From assembly GCA_023253615.1 (NCBI GenBank), contig JALRFZ010000665.1, forward strand, positions 1-11,839: a stretch of 11,839 bases of DNA, read 5' to 3'. Source of the DNA: Verrucomicrobiales bacterium (lineage in GTDB: Bacteria > Verrucomicrobiota > Verrucomicrobiia > Verrucomicrobiales > DEV007). Shown piece after piece: positions 1 to 5,912 of this stretch (the stretch's first letter is position 1; each line of letters starts with the position of its first letter). A model generated the notes under the pieces. The model had not been told where the DNA came from. It saw only the letters and a program-made list of their open reading frames with translations, and searched no databases. Position numbers and translations under genes: made by a program.

Positions 1-544
1 GCCCTGTCCTGACAAACTCCTCCAAAACCGGCGGAGGCGCCGCGACCTCGCGGATCACGAGCGTGCCCGCCGCGATGTCGCCGATGCGCTGGCACCGTTT
101 CGTGACAAAACAGGTCGCTCCTCCGAGCAGGTAGAAGGTCGAAGGCATCATGTCGATGATGCGGAAGAGATTGCGGATCACGACCTGCTTGAAGCCGAGG
201 GCGAGTCCGCGTTCGTCGATGACGCGCAGGCCCATGACGCGCTTGCCGAGGGTGCGGCCCGACCAGAGCCATTCCGTCGCCATGCCGTAGCCGATCGAGA
301 TCACGAACTGCATCACGATCATCGCGCCCGAGCCGAAGTCCGAAAGCACGCGCCCCAGCACCGGCACCGCCGACGCGGCGACCCCGAGGGCGCCGACGAC
401 CTGGCCGAGCACCATCGTGATCGCCGTCACCACCGCCACGTCGATGGCGAGGGCGAGGCAGCGGCTGAAAGGGCTCGCCACCGGCACCTCGAAGGTGACC
501 CCTTCCGGCGTGCGCACCGTGAGCGTGGTGGTCTTCGACGGCAT
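1..544 (-). CDS. RDD family membrane protein (3' end cut by window edge)
   Basis: Reading on the minus strand from the ATG at 544-542 gives 181 codons open to the left edge, so the C-terminus is missing. The protein begins MPSKTTTLTVRTPEG. RDD-family features are visible: R28 and D35 in the first hydrophobic segment (RCLALAIDVAVV), a second hydrophobic stretch around residues 73-88, the conserved GRTLGKRVMGLRVID at about 97-110, and QRIGDIAAGTLVIR at 152-165. RDD proteins are multi-pass inner-membrane proteins of mostly unknown role; some have been linked to ion exchange. The ATG shares one base with the stop of the SpoIIM-like gene (TGATG), so the two are almost certainly one operon with coupled translation. 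Such pairs often sit beside MoxR/DUF58 genes, which would lie beyond the left edge; that is inference. Family assignment is firm, function is not. Confidence 0.88.
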   Translation of the reverse strand, partial: MPSKTTTLTVRTPEGVTFEVPVASPFSRCLALAIDVAVVTAITMVLGQVVGALGVAASAVPVLGRVLSDFGSGAMIVMQFVISIGYGMATEWLWSGRTLGKRVMGLRVIDERGLALGFKQVVIRNLFRIIDMMPSTFYLLGGATCFVTKRCQRIGDIAAGTLVIREVAAPPPVLEEFVRTG

Positions 545-1557
545 CAGGCGGGAGAAGTGGTTTTGTCAGGCGAGCGGCGGCCGCAGAGCGAGAGATAGAG
601 GATCAGTCCGGTGAGCTGCACCGCGCCGACGCCGATCTTCCACGGGTAGAAGCGCGGATCGTGGTATTGCGAGAGGAAGGATTCGATGATCCCCGCCCAG
701 ATCAGCAGCAGCGCGGCTCCGCCGATGAGGGTGAGGAGATCGCCGCGGATGCGCGCGAAGCGCTCGCGCAGGCGCAGATTCGTGCCCCAGCCGAACATCG
801 TGCGGGCGATCACGAGCCCCGCCTGGCCGCCGATGAAGATCGCCGGGAGCTCGAAGGATCCGTGCGGCAGGAGCCAGGCCGTGAGGAAGGTGCCCTGGCC
901 GTCCGTCACGTAATCGAAGATCACCACGCCGATGAGGGTGCCGTTGTAAAAGAGCAGCACGAAGGTGAAGATCCCCCAGAGGAAGCCCGTCACCATCGTC
1001 AGGATCGTCACCTTCGTGTTGTGGGTCATGAGCTGCGCCGAGAAGGCGTGGCGGCCCTGGAAGGCGTCGAAGTCCTGCTTTTCCTCGCGCTCCACCCGCT
1101 TCGATGGTTTTTCGTTGAGGTGGGAGAACTGCGGCGGGATGAAGTCGGCCTTCGACTGGTAGTTCACCTTCAGGGCCGCGGCTCCGAAGGCGGCGCCGAT
1201 CCAGAAGGTGCCGCAGGAAAGGGCGAAGGCGATCCAATGGCGGCGGAAGGTCGCCGGAAAGGTCCGGGCCAGCCATTGCCAGGGGCGGAAGGGGACCTTC
1301 TCGCCGCCATCCTCGTGCAGCCGGCTGTAGGCACGCGCGACGAGCCGCTCGAGGAAGCGGGTCGTCTCCGCCTCGCCCGCGAAGGTCTTCAGTTTGACGA
1401 GGTCCGAGGAGGTGCGCTGGTAGAGGTAGTGGAAACGCTGCGCCTCGTCGAGGGGAGGGCGGCGGTCGGGCTGGTTCTCCTGCAAACGGAGCAACTCCGC
1501 CAATTCGTCCCAGTAGGTCCGCTCCCGGGCAATGAATTTTTCCACATCGAGAATCAC
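544..1557 (-). CDS. SpoIIM family (stage II sporulation protein M-like) membrane protein
   Basis: This is a 337-residue integral membrane protein of the SpoIIM/DUF95 superfamily. A soluble, charged N-terminal part of about 100 residues is followed by hydrophobic segments near 107-128, 182-217, 232-252, 274-294 and 307-325. The segment LPHGSFELPAIFIGGQAG (230-247) is the family hallmark. In sporulators SpoIIM acts with SpoIID and SpoIIP in engulfment, but members of this longer type occur widely in non-sporulating bacteria, where the role is unknown; nothing here suggests sporulation. The start is a GTG at 1557-1555 (protein VILDVEKF...). An in-frame TAA lies just 12 bases upstream, so no longer start is possible; the GTG at codon 5 is the only close alternative. 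There is no Shine-Dalgarno sequence. The gene overlaps the following RDD gene by one base. Confidence 0.88.
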   Translation of the reverse strand: MILDVEKFIARERTYWDELAELLRLQENQPDRRPPLDEAQRFHYLYQRTSSDLVKLKTFAGEAETTRFLERLVARAYSRLHEDGGEKVPFRPWQWLARTFPATFRRHWIAFALSCGTFWIGAAFGAAALKVNYQSKADFIPPQFSHLNEKPSKRVEREEKQDFDAFQGRHAFSAQLMTHNTKVTILTMVTGFLWGIFTFVLLFYNGTLIGVVIFDYVTDGQGTFLTAWLLPHGSFELPAIFIGGQAGLVIARTMFGWGTNLRLRERFARIRGDLLTLIGGAALLLIWAGIIESFLSQYHDPRFYPWKIGVGAVQLTGLILYLSLCGRRSPDKTTSPA

Positions 1558-1565
1558 GGTGGGGG

Positions 1566-1594
1566 ATTATGGGGGAAGGGAAGGGCGAGCGCAA
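1566..1594 (-). promoter_or_regulatory. Candidate promoter for the SpoIIM-RDD operon
   Basis: On the minus strand, TTGCGC (1594-1589) is separated by 17 bases from CATAAT (1571-1566), five of six matches to the -10 consensus. Transcription would start near 1559, essentially at the GTG at 1557, so the mRNA would have little or no leader. This is pattern matching only. Confidence 0.4.
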
Positions 1595-1616
1595 GTCGGG
1601 CCTTGGAACGATCTCC

Positions 1617-1711
1617 TTACTTCTCATACTCCTACTCCTACTCATACTCAAAACCGAACGTCCCTCGCCGCCCGCTGAGTGTGAGTAGGAGGTAAGAGTA
1701 GGAGTAAGAGG
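1617..1711. repeat. Hexamer repeat (TACTCN) in inverted arms, potential long hairpin
   Basis: The left arm (1617-1650) holds tandem copies of a TNCTCN hexamer: TTCTCA, TACTCC, TACTCC, TACTCA, TACTCA. The right arm (1677-1711) is the same motif on the other strand (GAGTAG and GAGTAA units, some 7 bases). Bases 1635-1649 pair with 1677-1691 at 14 of 15 positions, the exception being a possible G-T pair. The helix can continue outward with a bulge, giving about 20-30 base pairs around a 27-base loop (1650-1676). It lies in the divergent region between the SpoIIM-like and ATPase genes. Both arms are strongly purine/pyrimidine biased. Confidence 0.8.
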
Positions 1712-1740
1712 TTTCACCAGGCGTAACCAACCGACAAACC

Positions 1741-1756
1741 CGGGGTTGACTCCCCG
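1741..1756 (+). promoter_or_regulatory. Small perfect hairpin with a TTGACT box in its loop, ahead of the ATPase gene
   Basis: CGGGG (1741-1745) and CCCCG (1752-1756) form a perfect five-base stem around TTGACT (1746-1751), a good -35-like box. At a 17-base spacing the -10 position reads TCATCC (1769-1774), a poor match, so the promoter call is weak. If used, transcription would begin around 1781, next to the ATG at 1783. The stem may be chance in G+C-rich DNA. Confidence 0.25.
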
Positions 1757-1782
1757 CCTGCTCCTCTGTCATCCTTTCCGCC

Positions 1783-3465
1783 ATGTCCCTCATCCCTCTC
1801 CTCACCCGGATCTCGAAGCAAAGCGGCTGCGCCGATGCGCTGCGCTGCGAGGCCGTGCTCGCCGAGGCCGCCTCGCGCCGGGTTTCCCTCGTCGATGCGC
1901 TGTATGACGCCGGGTTGGTCGATGAGGAATCCTTCGCCCGCCAGCTCGCGGAAGAGGCCGGGCTCGATTTCCAGGCGGATTCCGAGCTCGATCTGACGAG
2001 CGCCTTGCACCGGCGTTTCCCTGCCAAAATCGCCCTCCGCCACCGGCTCCTCCCGGCCCGCATCGACGAGGACGGGGTCTGTCTGATGACCTACGATCCC
2101 TTCGACCTCGAGGCCCGCCAAGCGGTGGGGCGGGAGATGGCGACGCCCGTCTCGTGGGTCGTCGGCACCCGTTACCGCATCCTCGAAGGTCTCCGGCAGG
2201 GATATGGCGTCGGGGCCGAGCAATTCGACGAACTCCTCGAAGGCCGCGACCCCGCCGCGGCCGACGATTTCGAGCAGGAGGTGACCCAGCTCGACGAAGA
2301 GGAGGAAGAGGCCTCGGTGATGAATTTCGTGAACCAGATCTTCCGCGAGGCTTTGCGGGAGCGGGCCACCGACATCCACATCGAGCCTCTCGAAAAGAGC
2401 CTGCGCATCCGCTACCGCATCGACGGCGCCCTCCAGGAAGTGGCCGTGCCGCCCGACATCCGGGCGCTCCAGGCCTCGCTCATTTCCCGCCTCAAGATCA
2501 TGGCCCAGCTCGATATCGCCGAGCGACGTCTGCCGCAGGACGGGCGCATCAATCTCGAACTCGACGGCGCGCCCGTCGATGTGCGGGTCGCGACGATTCC
2601 CTCGGTCAATGGCGAGAGCGTCAGCCTCCGTCTCCTCACCCGTCAGAATTTCGACATGTCCATGCTCGGTCTCGACGAGCAGACCACGCAGACGATCGAG
2701 GGGCTGCTGCGCCAGCCGAACGGCATCATCCTCGTCACCGGTCCGACCGGATCGGGGAAATCAACGACGCTCTACACCTTCCTGAAGCGTCTCAACACGA
2801 AGGAGACCCGCATCGTCACGGTCGAGGATCCCGTCGAGAACCGCCTCGACGGGGTCGTGCAGATCGCGATCAAGCCCGAGATCGGCCTCACCTTCGCGAG
2901 CGGGTTGCGCAGCATCCTGCGCGGCGATCCGAACATCATCATGGTCGGGGAAATGCGCGATCTCGAGACCACCGAGATCGCCATCCGCGGGGCCCTCACC
3001 GGTCACCTCGTTTTCAGCACGCTCCACACGAACGATGCCGTCTCCGGCATCACCCGTCTCCTCGACATGGGGATCGAGCCCTTCCTCATCGCCTCTTCCG
3101 TGCGCGGCTTCCTCGCCCAGCGCCTCGTGCGCCGGCTCTGCGAGCAGTGCAAACGGCCCGCCCATGATCTCGAGGATTCCTACCTCGCCGAGATCGGCTT
3201 CCCCCTCGAAAAGAAGGCCGGCATTCACGAAGCCGTCGGTTGCCGCGCCTGCCGCAACACGGGCTACCGCGGCCGGATGTCCATCCTCGAGATCTGTCTG
3301 ATCGACGCGGCCATGTCCGAGCTCATCACCACCCACGGCACCTACGCCCAGTTGAAGGATCAGGCCACCCGCAACGGCATGCGGTCACTCCGCGAATACG
3401 GCTGGGGAAAGGTGGCGTCCGGAGAGACGACGATCGAGGAAGTGCTCAGCAACGTGGGGCATTGA
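1783..3465 (+). CDS. GspE/PilB family type II secretion / type IV pilus assembly ATPase
   Basis: This 560-residue protein is a hexameric cytoplasmic ATPase that powers assembly of type IV pilin-like fibres. The N-terminal 150 residues match the T2SSE_N/MshEN fold that is often a regulatory, sometimes nucleotide-binding, module. An acidic linker follows at about 160-176. The ATPase core shows Walker A GPTGSGKST (320-328), the RGDPNIIMVGEMRD Walker B region (about 380-393; the usual GEIRD reads GEMRD), and the His box LVFSTLHTND (409-418). A tetracysteine zinc site is intact (C453, C456, C487, C490). The cysteines and length fit PilB and GspE equally, so no symbol is given. No pilC, pilT, pilin or secretin gene lies within the window, so its partners are elsewhere. 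The start at ATG 1783 matches the expected N-terminus; there is no Shine-Dalgarno sequence. Confidence 0.93.
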   Translation: MSLIPLLTRISKQSGCADALRCEAVLAEAASRRVSLVDALYDAGLVDEESFARQLAEEAGLDFQADSELDLTSALHRRFPAKIALRHRLLPARIDEDGVCLMTYDPFDLEARQAVGREMATPVSWVVGTRYRILEGLRQGYGVGAEQFDELLEGRDPAAADDFEQEVTQLDEEEEEASVMNFVNQIFREALRERATDIHIEPLEKSLRIRYRIDGALQEVAVPPDIRALQASLISRLKIMAQLDIAERRLPQDGRINLELDGAPVDVRVATIPSVNGESVSLRLLTRQNFDMSMLGLDEQTTQTIEGLLRQPNGIILVTGPTGSGKSTTLYTFLKRLNTKETRIVTVEDPVENRLDGVVQIAIKPEIGLTFASGLRSILRGDPNIIMVGEMRDLETTEIAIRGALTGHLVFSTLHTNDAVSGITRLLDMGIEPFLIASSVRGFLAQRLVRRLCEQCKRPAHDLEDSYLAEIGFPLEKKAGIHEAVGCRACRNTGYRGRMSILEICLIDAAMSELITTHGTYAQLKDQATRNGMRSLREYGWGKVASGETTIEEVLSNVGH

Positions 3466-3480
3466 GGGGGGGCTCATGCG

Positions 3481-3496
3481 CTCCCGCCTCCGGGAG
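3481..3496 (+). terminator. Possible weak terminator hairpin after the ATPase gene
   Basis: CTCCCG (3481-3486) pairs perfectly with CGGGAG (3491-3496) around a four-base loop, 15 bases after the ATPase stop codon. Only TTAC follows, so there is no proper T-tract; it could be a Rho-assisted or RNA-stabilising hairpin rather than an intrinsic terminator. Confidence 0.35.
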
Positions 3497-3515
3497 TTAC
3501 ACGAAAGGACGGCAC

Positions 3516-3544
3516 TTGAGATCCCATTGCTGCTGCGCTACTCT
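3516..3544 (+). promoter_or_regulatory. Candidate promoter of the toxin-antitoxin operon
   Basis: TTGAGA (3516-3521, five of six matches to the -35 consensus) lies 17 bases before TACTCT (3539-3544, T-A...T only). The -10 box ends five bases before the antitoxin ATG at 3550, so the transcript would start at or beside the start codon. Toxin-antitoxin operons are usually autorepressed at such a site, but no clear operator palindrome is visible. Confidence 0.3.
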
Positions 3545-3549
3545 CGACC

Positions 3550-3768
3550 ATGATCACCGAGGACGAGATCCGGGAACTCCCCAAACTGGAGAAACTGAGG
3601 CTGATGGAATTTCTCTGGTCCGATCTTTCCGCTAACAACGGGGACATTGATTCACCATCGTGGCATGGTGATGTTCTCAGGGAAACCGCGAAACGGGTGC
3701 AAGGAGGTACCGAGATCCCAATCGACTTTTCGTCCGCCAAGGAGATCCTGCGCAGCGAGCGGAGATGA
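3550..3768 (+). CDS. Addiction module antitoxin, PF09720 type
   Basis: This 72-residue acidic protein resembles the 'putative addiction module component' antitoxins. The N-terminal pattern LPKLEKLRLMEFLWSDL is typical of the family's leucine-rich helix ending in W-x-x-L. W47 and H48 in SPSWHGDVLRETAKR match the conserved W-H plus arginine pattern, and the C-terminus is charged. Such antitoxins bind and neutralise a co-expressed RelE/ParE-type toxin. Its stop overlaps the toxin start by four bases (ATGA at 3765-3768), which enforces coupled synthesis with the antitoxin made first, as usual for these modules. Its base composition is lower in G+C than its neighbours (29 of 60 by hand count for 3601-3660), consistent with horizontal acquisition. 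ATG 3550 is the only sensible start. Confidence 0.82.
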   Translation: MITEDEIRELPKLEKLRLMEFLWSDLSANNGDIDSPSWHGDVLRETAKRVQGGTEIPIDFSSAKEILRSERR

Positions 3769-4064
3769 TCATCAGGATTCTTCCCTCCGCTCTCGATGAT
3801 TTGCGTTCGGGCTGGCGGTTTTATGGGAGCCAGCAGGAAGGGTTGGGGGATGATTTTCAGGACACGCTTTTTTCCGACATGGAATCGTTGGTTCTCTATG
3901 CGGGGATCCAGAGGATGGTTTACGGCTATCATCGGCTCCTCTCCAAGCGATTCCCTTACGCCGTCTACTACCGTTTTGAAAATGAGGACCAAATCCTGAT
4001 TTACCGGGTCCTCGATATGAGGCGCGATCCCAGGGGGATCTCCGATGATCTTGTGAACGATTGA
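3765..4064 (+). CDS. RelE/ParE superfamily toxin
   Basis: This 99-residue protein fits the RelE/ParE toxin fold. It begins with a strand and two helices (IIRILPSALDDLRSGWRFY), then GLGDDFQDTLFSDMESL. A beta-rich C-terminal half follows: RLLSKRFPYAVYYRFENED, then ILIYRVLDMRRDPRG. The F-P-Y-x-V-x-Y-R strand and the closing R-V-L-x-x-R-R-D-P are characteristic. RelE members cleave mRNA on the ribosome and ParE members poison gyrase; the sequence alone does not decide which this is, although this antitoxin class is most often paired with ParE-like annotations. It looks full length with no disrupted motif, so the module may be functional. It ends eight bases from the converging minus-strand gene, with no terminator between them. 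Confidence 0.84.
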   Translation: MIIRILPSALDDLRSGWRFYGSQQEGLGDDFQDTLFSDMESLVLYAGIQRMVYGYHRLLSKRFPYAVYYRFENEDQILIYRVLDMRRDPRGISDDLVND

Positions 4065-4072
4065 GCGTGGCA

Positions 4073-4636
4073 CTATTCGGCCGGGTCTTTTTCGATCGTA
4101 TCGATCTCTTCCTCCGCCGCGCCCCAGCTCCGATCCTTCGGTCCGCGGTTCCGGTAACGCATCACGCCGGCGCCAACGAGCACGAGCAGTCCGATGATCC
4201 CACCCACGACGATGCCGGAGGCGGATGGGGTTTTTGTCAGGATCGGAAAGGTCCGTGCCGTCATGGCATCGGCGAGGACGATGGCATCGTTTCCGGCGGG
4301 TTCGAAAAATCCTTCCGGATGCGCCACGAGCACGGCGCTGAACGCGGCGCCGTCGGCGGGGATGGGAAAATGGCCTTCGCGGTATCCGCCTTCGCCGTCG
4401 ATTTCCTGCCAGCAGCGCAGTTCGATCGTCCTGGCTCCGCGGAGAAGGGCTTGGCCGGATTCCACCCGGTCGATTTCGACCTTCAGCCTCAGATAAAAGA
4501 GAGCGGAGCGCACCTTGCGATGCACGATCATCCGCGAATCGGAGACGCGCCCGGCGAGGGTCACGGTCTCCACCTCCACGGCCCGCAGTGGGGGCGCGGT
4601 GGCGAGGATGACGAGGGCGATGAGAAACGCTCTCAT
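4073..4636 (-). CDS. Single-pass membrane protein of unknown function, coupled to trhO
   Basis: I do not recognise the family. The likely start is the ATG at 4636-4634, giving 187 residues that begin MRAFLIALVILATAPPLRA, a good signal peptide with probable cleavage after about residue 19. An exported domain of about 120 residues (20-139) has alternating strands (VETVTLAGRVSD, ALFYLRLKVEIDRVE, TIELRCWQEI) and one cysteine, C75. A transmembrane helix at about 140-160 (SGIVVGGIIGLLVLVGAGVM) is followed by a basic stop-transfer patch and a short acidic tail. The result is an N-out, C-in anchored protein. A longer reading to 4732 is open but would bury the signal peptide and overlap trhO deeply. 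The ATG overlaps the trhO stop by four bases (ATGA), so the two are cotranscribed and translationally coupled; whether they work together is unknown. Confidence 0.72.
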   Translation of the reverse strand: MRAFLIALVILATAPPLRAVEVETVTLAGRVSDSRMIVHRKVRSALFYLRLKVEIDRVESGQALLRGARTIELRCWQEIDGEGGYREGHFPIPADGAAFSAVLVAHPEGFFEPAGNDAIVLADAMTARTFPILTKTPSASGIVVGGIIGLLVLVGAGVMRYRNRGPKDRSWGAAEEEIDTIEKDPAE

Positions 4637-5544
4637 GCGAGGGAGTGTTCGTGTTTCTCCCGACACGCCGGGCCGCAATAGAGACCGATCGACCCCCGGC
4701 ACGTGGGGCAGACGAAGATCTGCTCGTTGCATTCGGGCAGGCGGCAGTTTCCGTAGTGTGGCTGCTCGGCGCCACAGTGGCGGCAGTGCGAGATGACGCG
4801 CCGGGTCTCGGTGTGGTTCACCTCCACGCCGACGCGCTCGTCAAAGACGTAGCAGAGCCCCTCGAAGTCGCGCCCCCGCACCTCGGGATCCTTCCCGTAG
4901 GTGACGATGCCTCCCTCGAGTTGAAAGACCTGGTCGAATCCCTCCTTGCGCAGATAACCCGAGAGCTTTTCACACCGGATCCCGCCCGTGCAGTAGGTGA
5001 GGAGTTTTTTCCCGCGCAGTTCGTCGGTGTGCTCACGGAGCCATCCGGGAAAGTCGCGGAAATTCCCGATCGGGGGACAAATCGCGCCTTTGAAACGGCC
5101 GAGTTCCGCCTCGTAGAGATTGCGTCCATCGATCACGACGGCATCGGGATCCTGCATCGCTTCGAGGAACTCCTTCGGGGAAAGGCGTTCGCCGGTGAGC
5201 TCGTTCGGGTCGATGTCGGCCTCGCCGGGCAGACCGAGGGTGACGATCTCGGGACGCAATTTCACGGCCAGTTTGGGAAAGACGTGCCCCTCGGCGGGAT
5301 CGATTTTGAATACGATATCGGCGGTGAGCGGGTCGGCGCGAAGGGCGGCCATGTAGGCCTCGGTCGAGGACGTCTCGCCCGAGACGGTGCCGTTGATGCC
5401 TTCCTCGCCGATGAGGATGCGTCCGCGCAGCCCGAGCGATTCACAAAGAGCACGGTGGCGATCCGTGTACTCCGCGGCCTCCGGAATGCGGACGTAGCGG
5501 TAGTAGAGCAAGACCTGGAAGGGAGGAGCGGCGACAGAATTCAC
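4633..5544 (-). CDS. trhO: tRNA uridine(34) hydroxylase TrhO (rhodanese-domain, YceA family)
   Basis: TrhO hydroxylates uridine at the wobble position of certain tRNAs as the first step toward 5-oxyacetyl or methoxy uridine. The 303-residue protein has the family's N-terminal domain (FQVLLYYRYVRIPE at 9-22, GRILIGEEGINGTVSG at 41-56). A rhodanese domain follows, with the VVIDGRNLYEAELGRFKGAI segment (136-155) and the active-site loop YCTGGIRCEK (184-193); C185 is the expected catalytic cysteine and C191 the second conserved one. The C-terminus carries eight more cysteines (254, 257, 267, 272, 279, 282, 290, 294) in CxxC-like pairs, as seen in the longer family members, suggesting zinc. The start is GTG at 5544-5542, just ahead of the conserved region; no Shine-Dalgarno sequence is visible. 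It leads the two-gene operon with the coupled membrane protein. Confidence 0.93.
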   Translation of the reverse strand: MNSVAAPPFQVLLYYRYVRIPEAAEYTDRHRALCESLGLRGRILIGEEGINGTVSGETSSTEAYMAALRADPLTADIVFKIDPAEGHVFPKLAVKLRPEIVTLGLPGEADIDPNELTGERLSPKEFLEAMQDPDAVVIDGRNLYEAELGRFKGAICPPIGNFRDFPGWLREHTDELRGKKLLTYCTGGIRCEKLSGYLRKEGFDQVFQLEGGIVTYGKDPEVRGRDFEGLCYVFDERVGVEVNHTETRRVISHCRHCGAEQPHYGNCRLPECNEQIFVCPTCRGSIGLYCGPACREKHEHSLA

Positions 5545-5549
5545 GGAGC

Positions 5550-5578
5550 ACCATAGCGGAGATCCGGAGCAGGCTCAA
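5550..5578 (-). promoter_or_regulatory. Candidate trhO promoter, leaderless geometry
   Basis: On the minus strand TTGAGC (5578-5573) is 17 bases from TATGGT (5555-5550). The -10 box ends five bases before the trhO GTG at 5544, so the transcript would begin at the start codon. This is a visual match, not measured. Confidence 0.35.
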
Positions 5579-5597
5579 GGTGCGTGAGGTCAGTCCA

Positions 5598-5660
5598 GGA
5601 GGTTGATATTTTGGATAATATAAATCATTTCCAATAAAATTCGCGTTATCGAGAATCAAA
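5598..5660. promoter_or_regulatory. A+T-rich divergent promoter region between trhO and the small membrane protein
   Basis: This is the most A+T-rich stretch of the window, sharply bounded by G+C-rich coding DNA. On the plus strand TTGGAT (5611-5616), an 18-base spacer and TAAAAT (5635-5640, five of six) make a plausible promoter for the small gene starting at 5698. No equally good minus-strand pair is visible within it. Confidence 0.4.
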
Positions 5661-5697
5661 AGCTGGACTTTTGGCTGCCCTTTGCTTGAATCGCTAC

Positions 5698-5910
5698 GTG
5701 AGCACGCTCGGATTGAGTCTGCGGGAACGCGTTTGCAGCCGGATCCTGTTTTACGTCCTCGTCTTTTCGACGATGGCGATGCTCAACCGCATCCTGCCCG
5801 ATCCGCACGCGGCGGAGGCGGCGAAATGGGAGGCCCTGGGCGTGGCGAAGCCCTACCTCGGCGTGCCCTACGAGCAGGTCGAGCGAGAGCTGTTCCGGAT
5901 GAGCCGCTGA
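5698..5910 (+). CDS. Small putative membrane protein, 70 residues
   Basis: I do not recognise a family. From the GTG at 5698 the protein reads STLGLSLRERVCSRILFYV after the initiator, so a basic amphipathic start leads into a hydrophobic stretch (about 14-25, ILFYVLVFSTMAML). A soluble tail with AAKWEALGVAKPYLGVPY and a closing VERELFRMSR follows. The case for a real gene is its strong third-position G+C preference throughout, the promoter-like region upstream, and an exact fit between trhO and nagA: its stop ends two bases before the converging nagA stop. An in-frame TTG at 5671 or 5686 could give a slightly longer form. A single membrane-anchoring helix with a cytoplasmic or exported tail is inferred. 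Confidence 0.55.
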   Translation: MSTLGLSLRERVCSRILFYVLVFSTMAMLNRILPDPHAAEAAKWEALGVAKPYLGVPYEQVERELFRMSR

Positions 5911-5912
5911 AT

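Noticed and set aside
661..1695. 344-residue plus-strand open frame antisense to the SpoIIM-like gene
   Set aside because: Its composition (runs of Glu, Arg, Gly) is what G+C-rich codons give in the opposite frame, and the minus-strand reading has clear membrane segments and family motifs.
4637..4732. Longer N-terminus (to 4732) for the membrane protein behind trhO
   Set aside because: It would place about 32 Arg/Pro-rich residues before a clear signal peptide and overlap the trhO cysteine-rich region.
4645..5556. 303-residue plus-strand open frame covering trhO
   Set aside because: It is the antisense shadow of a firmly identified enzyme and shows no recognisable motif.
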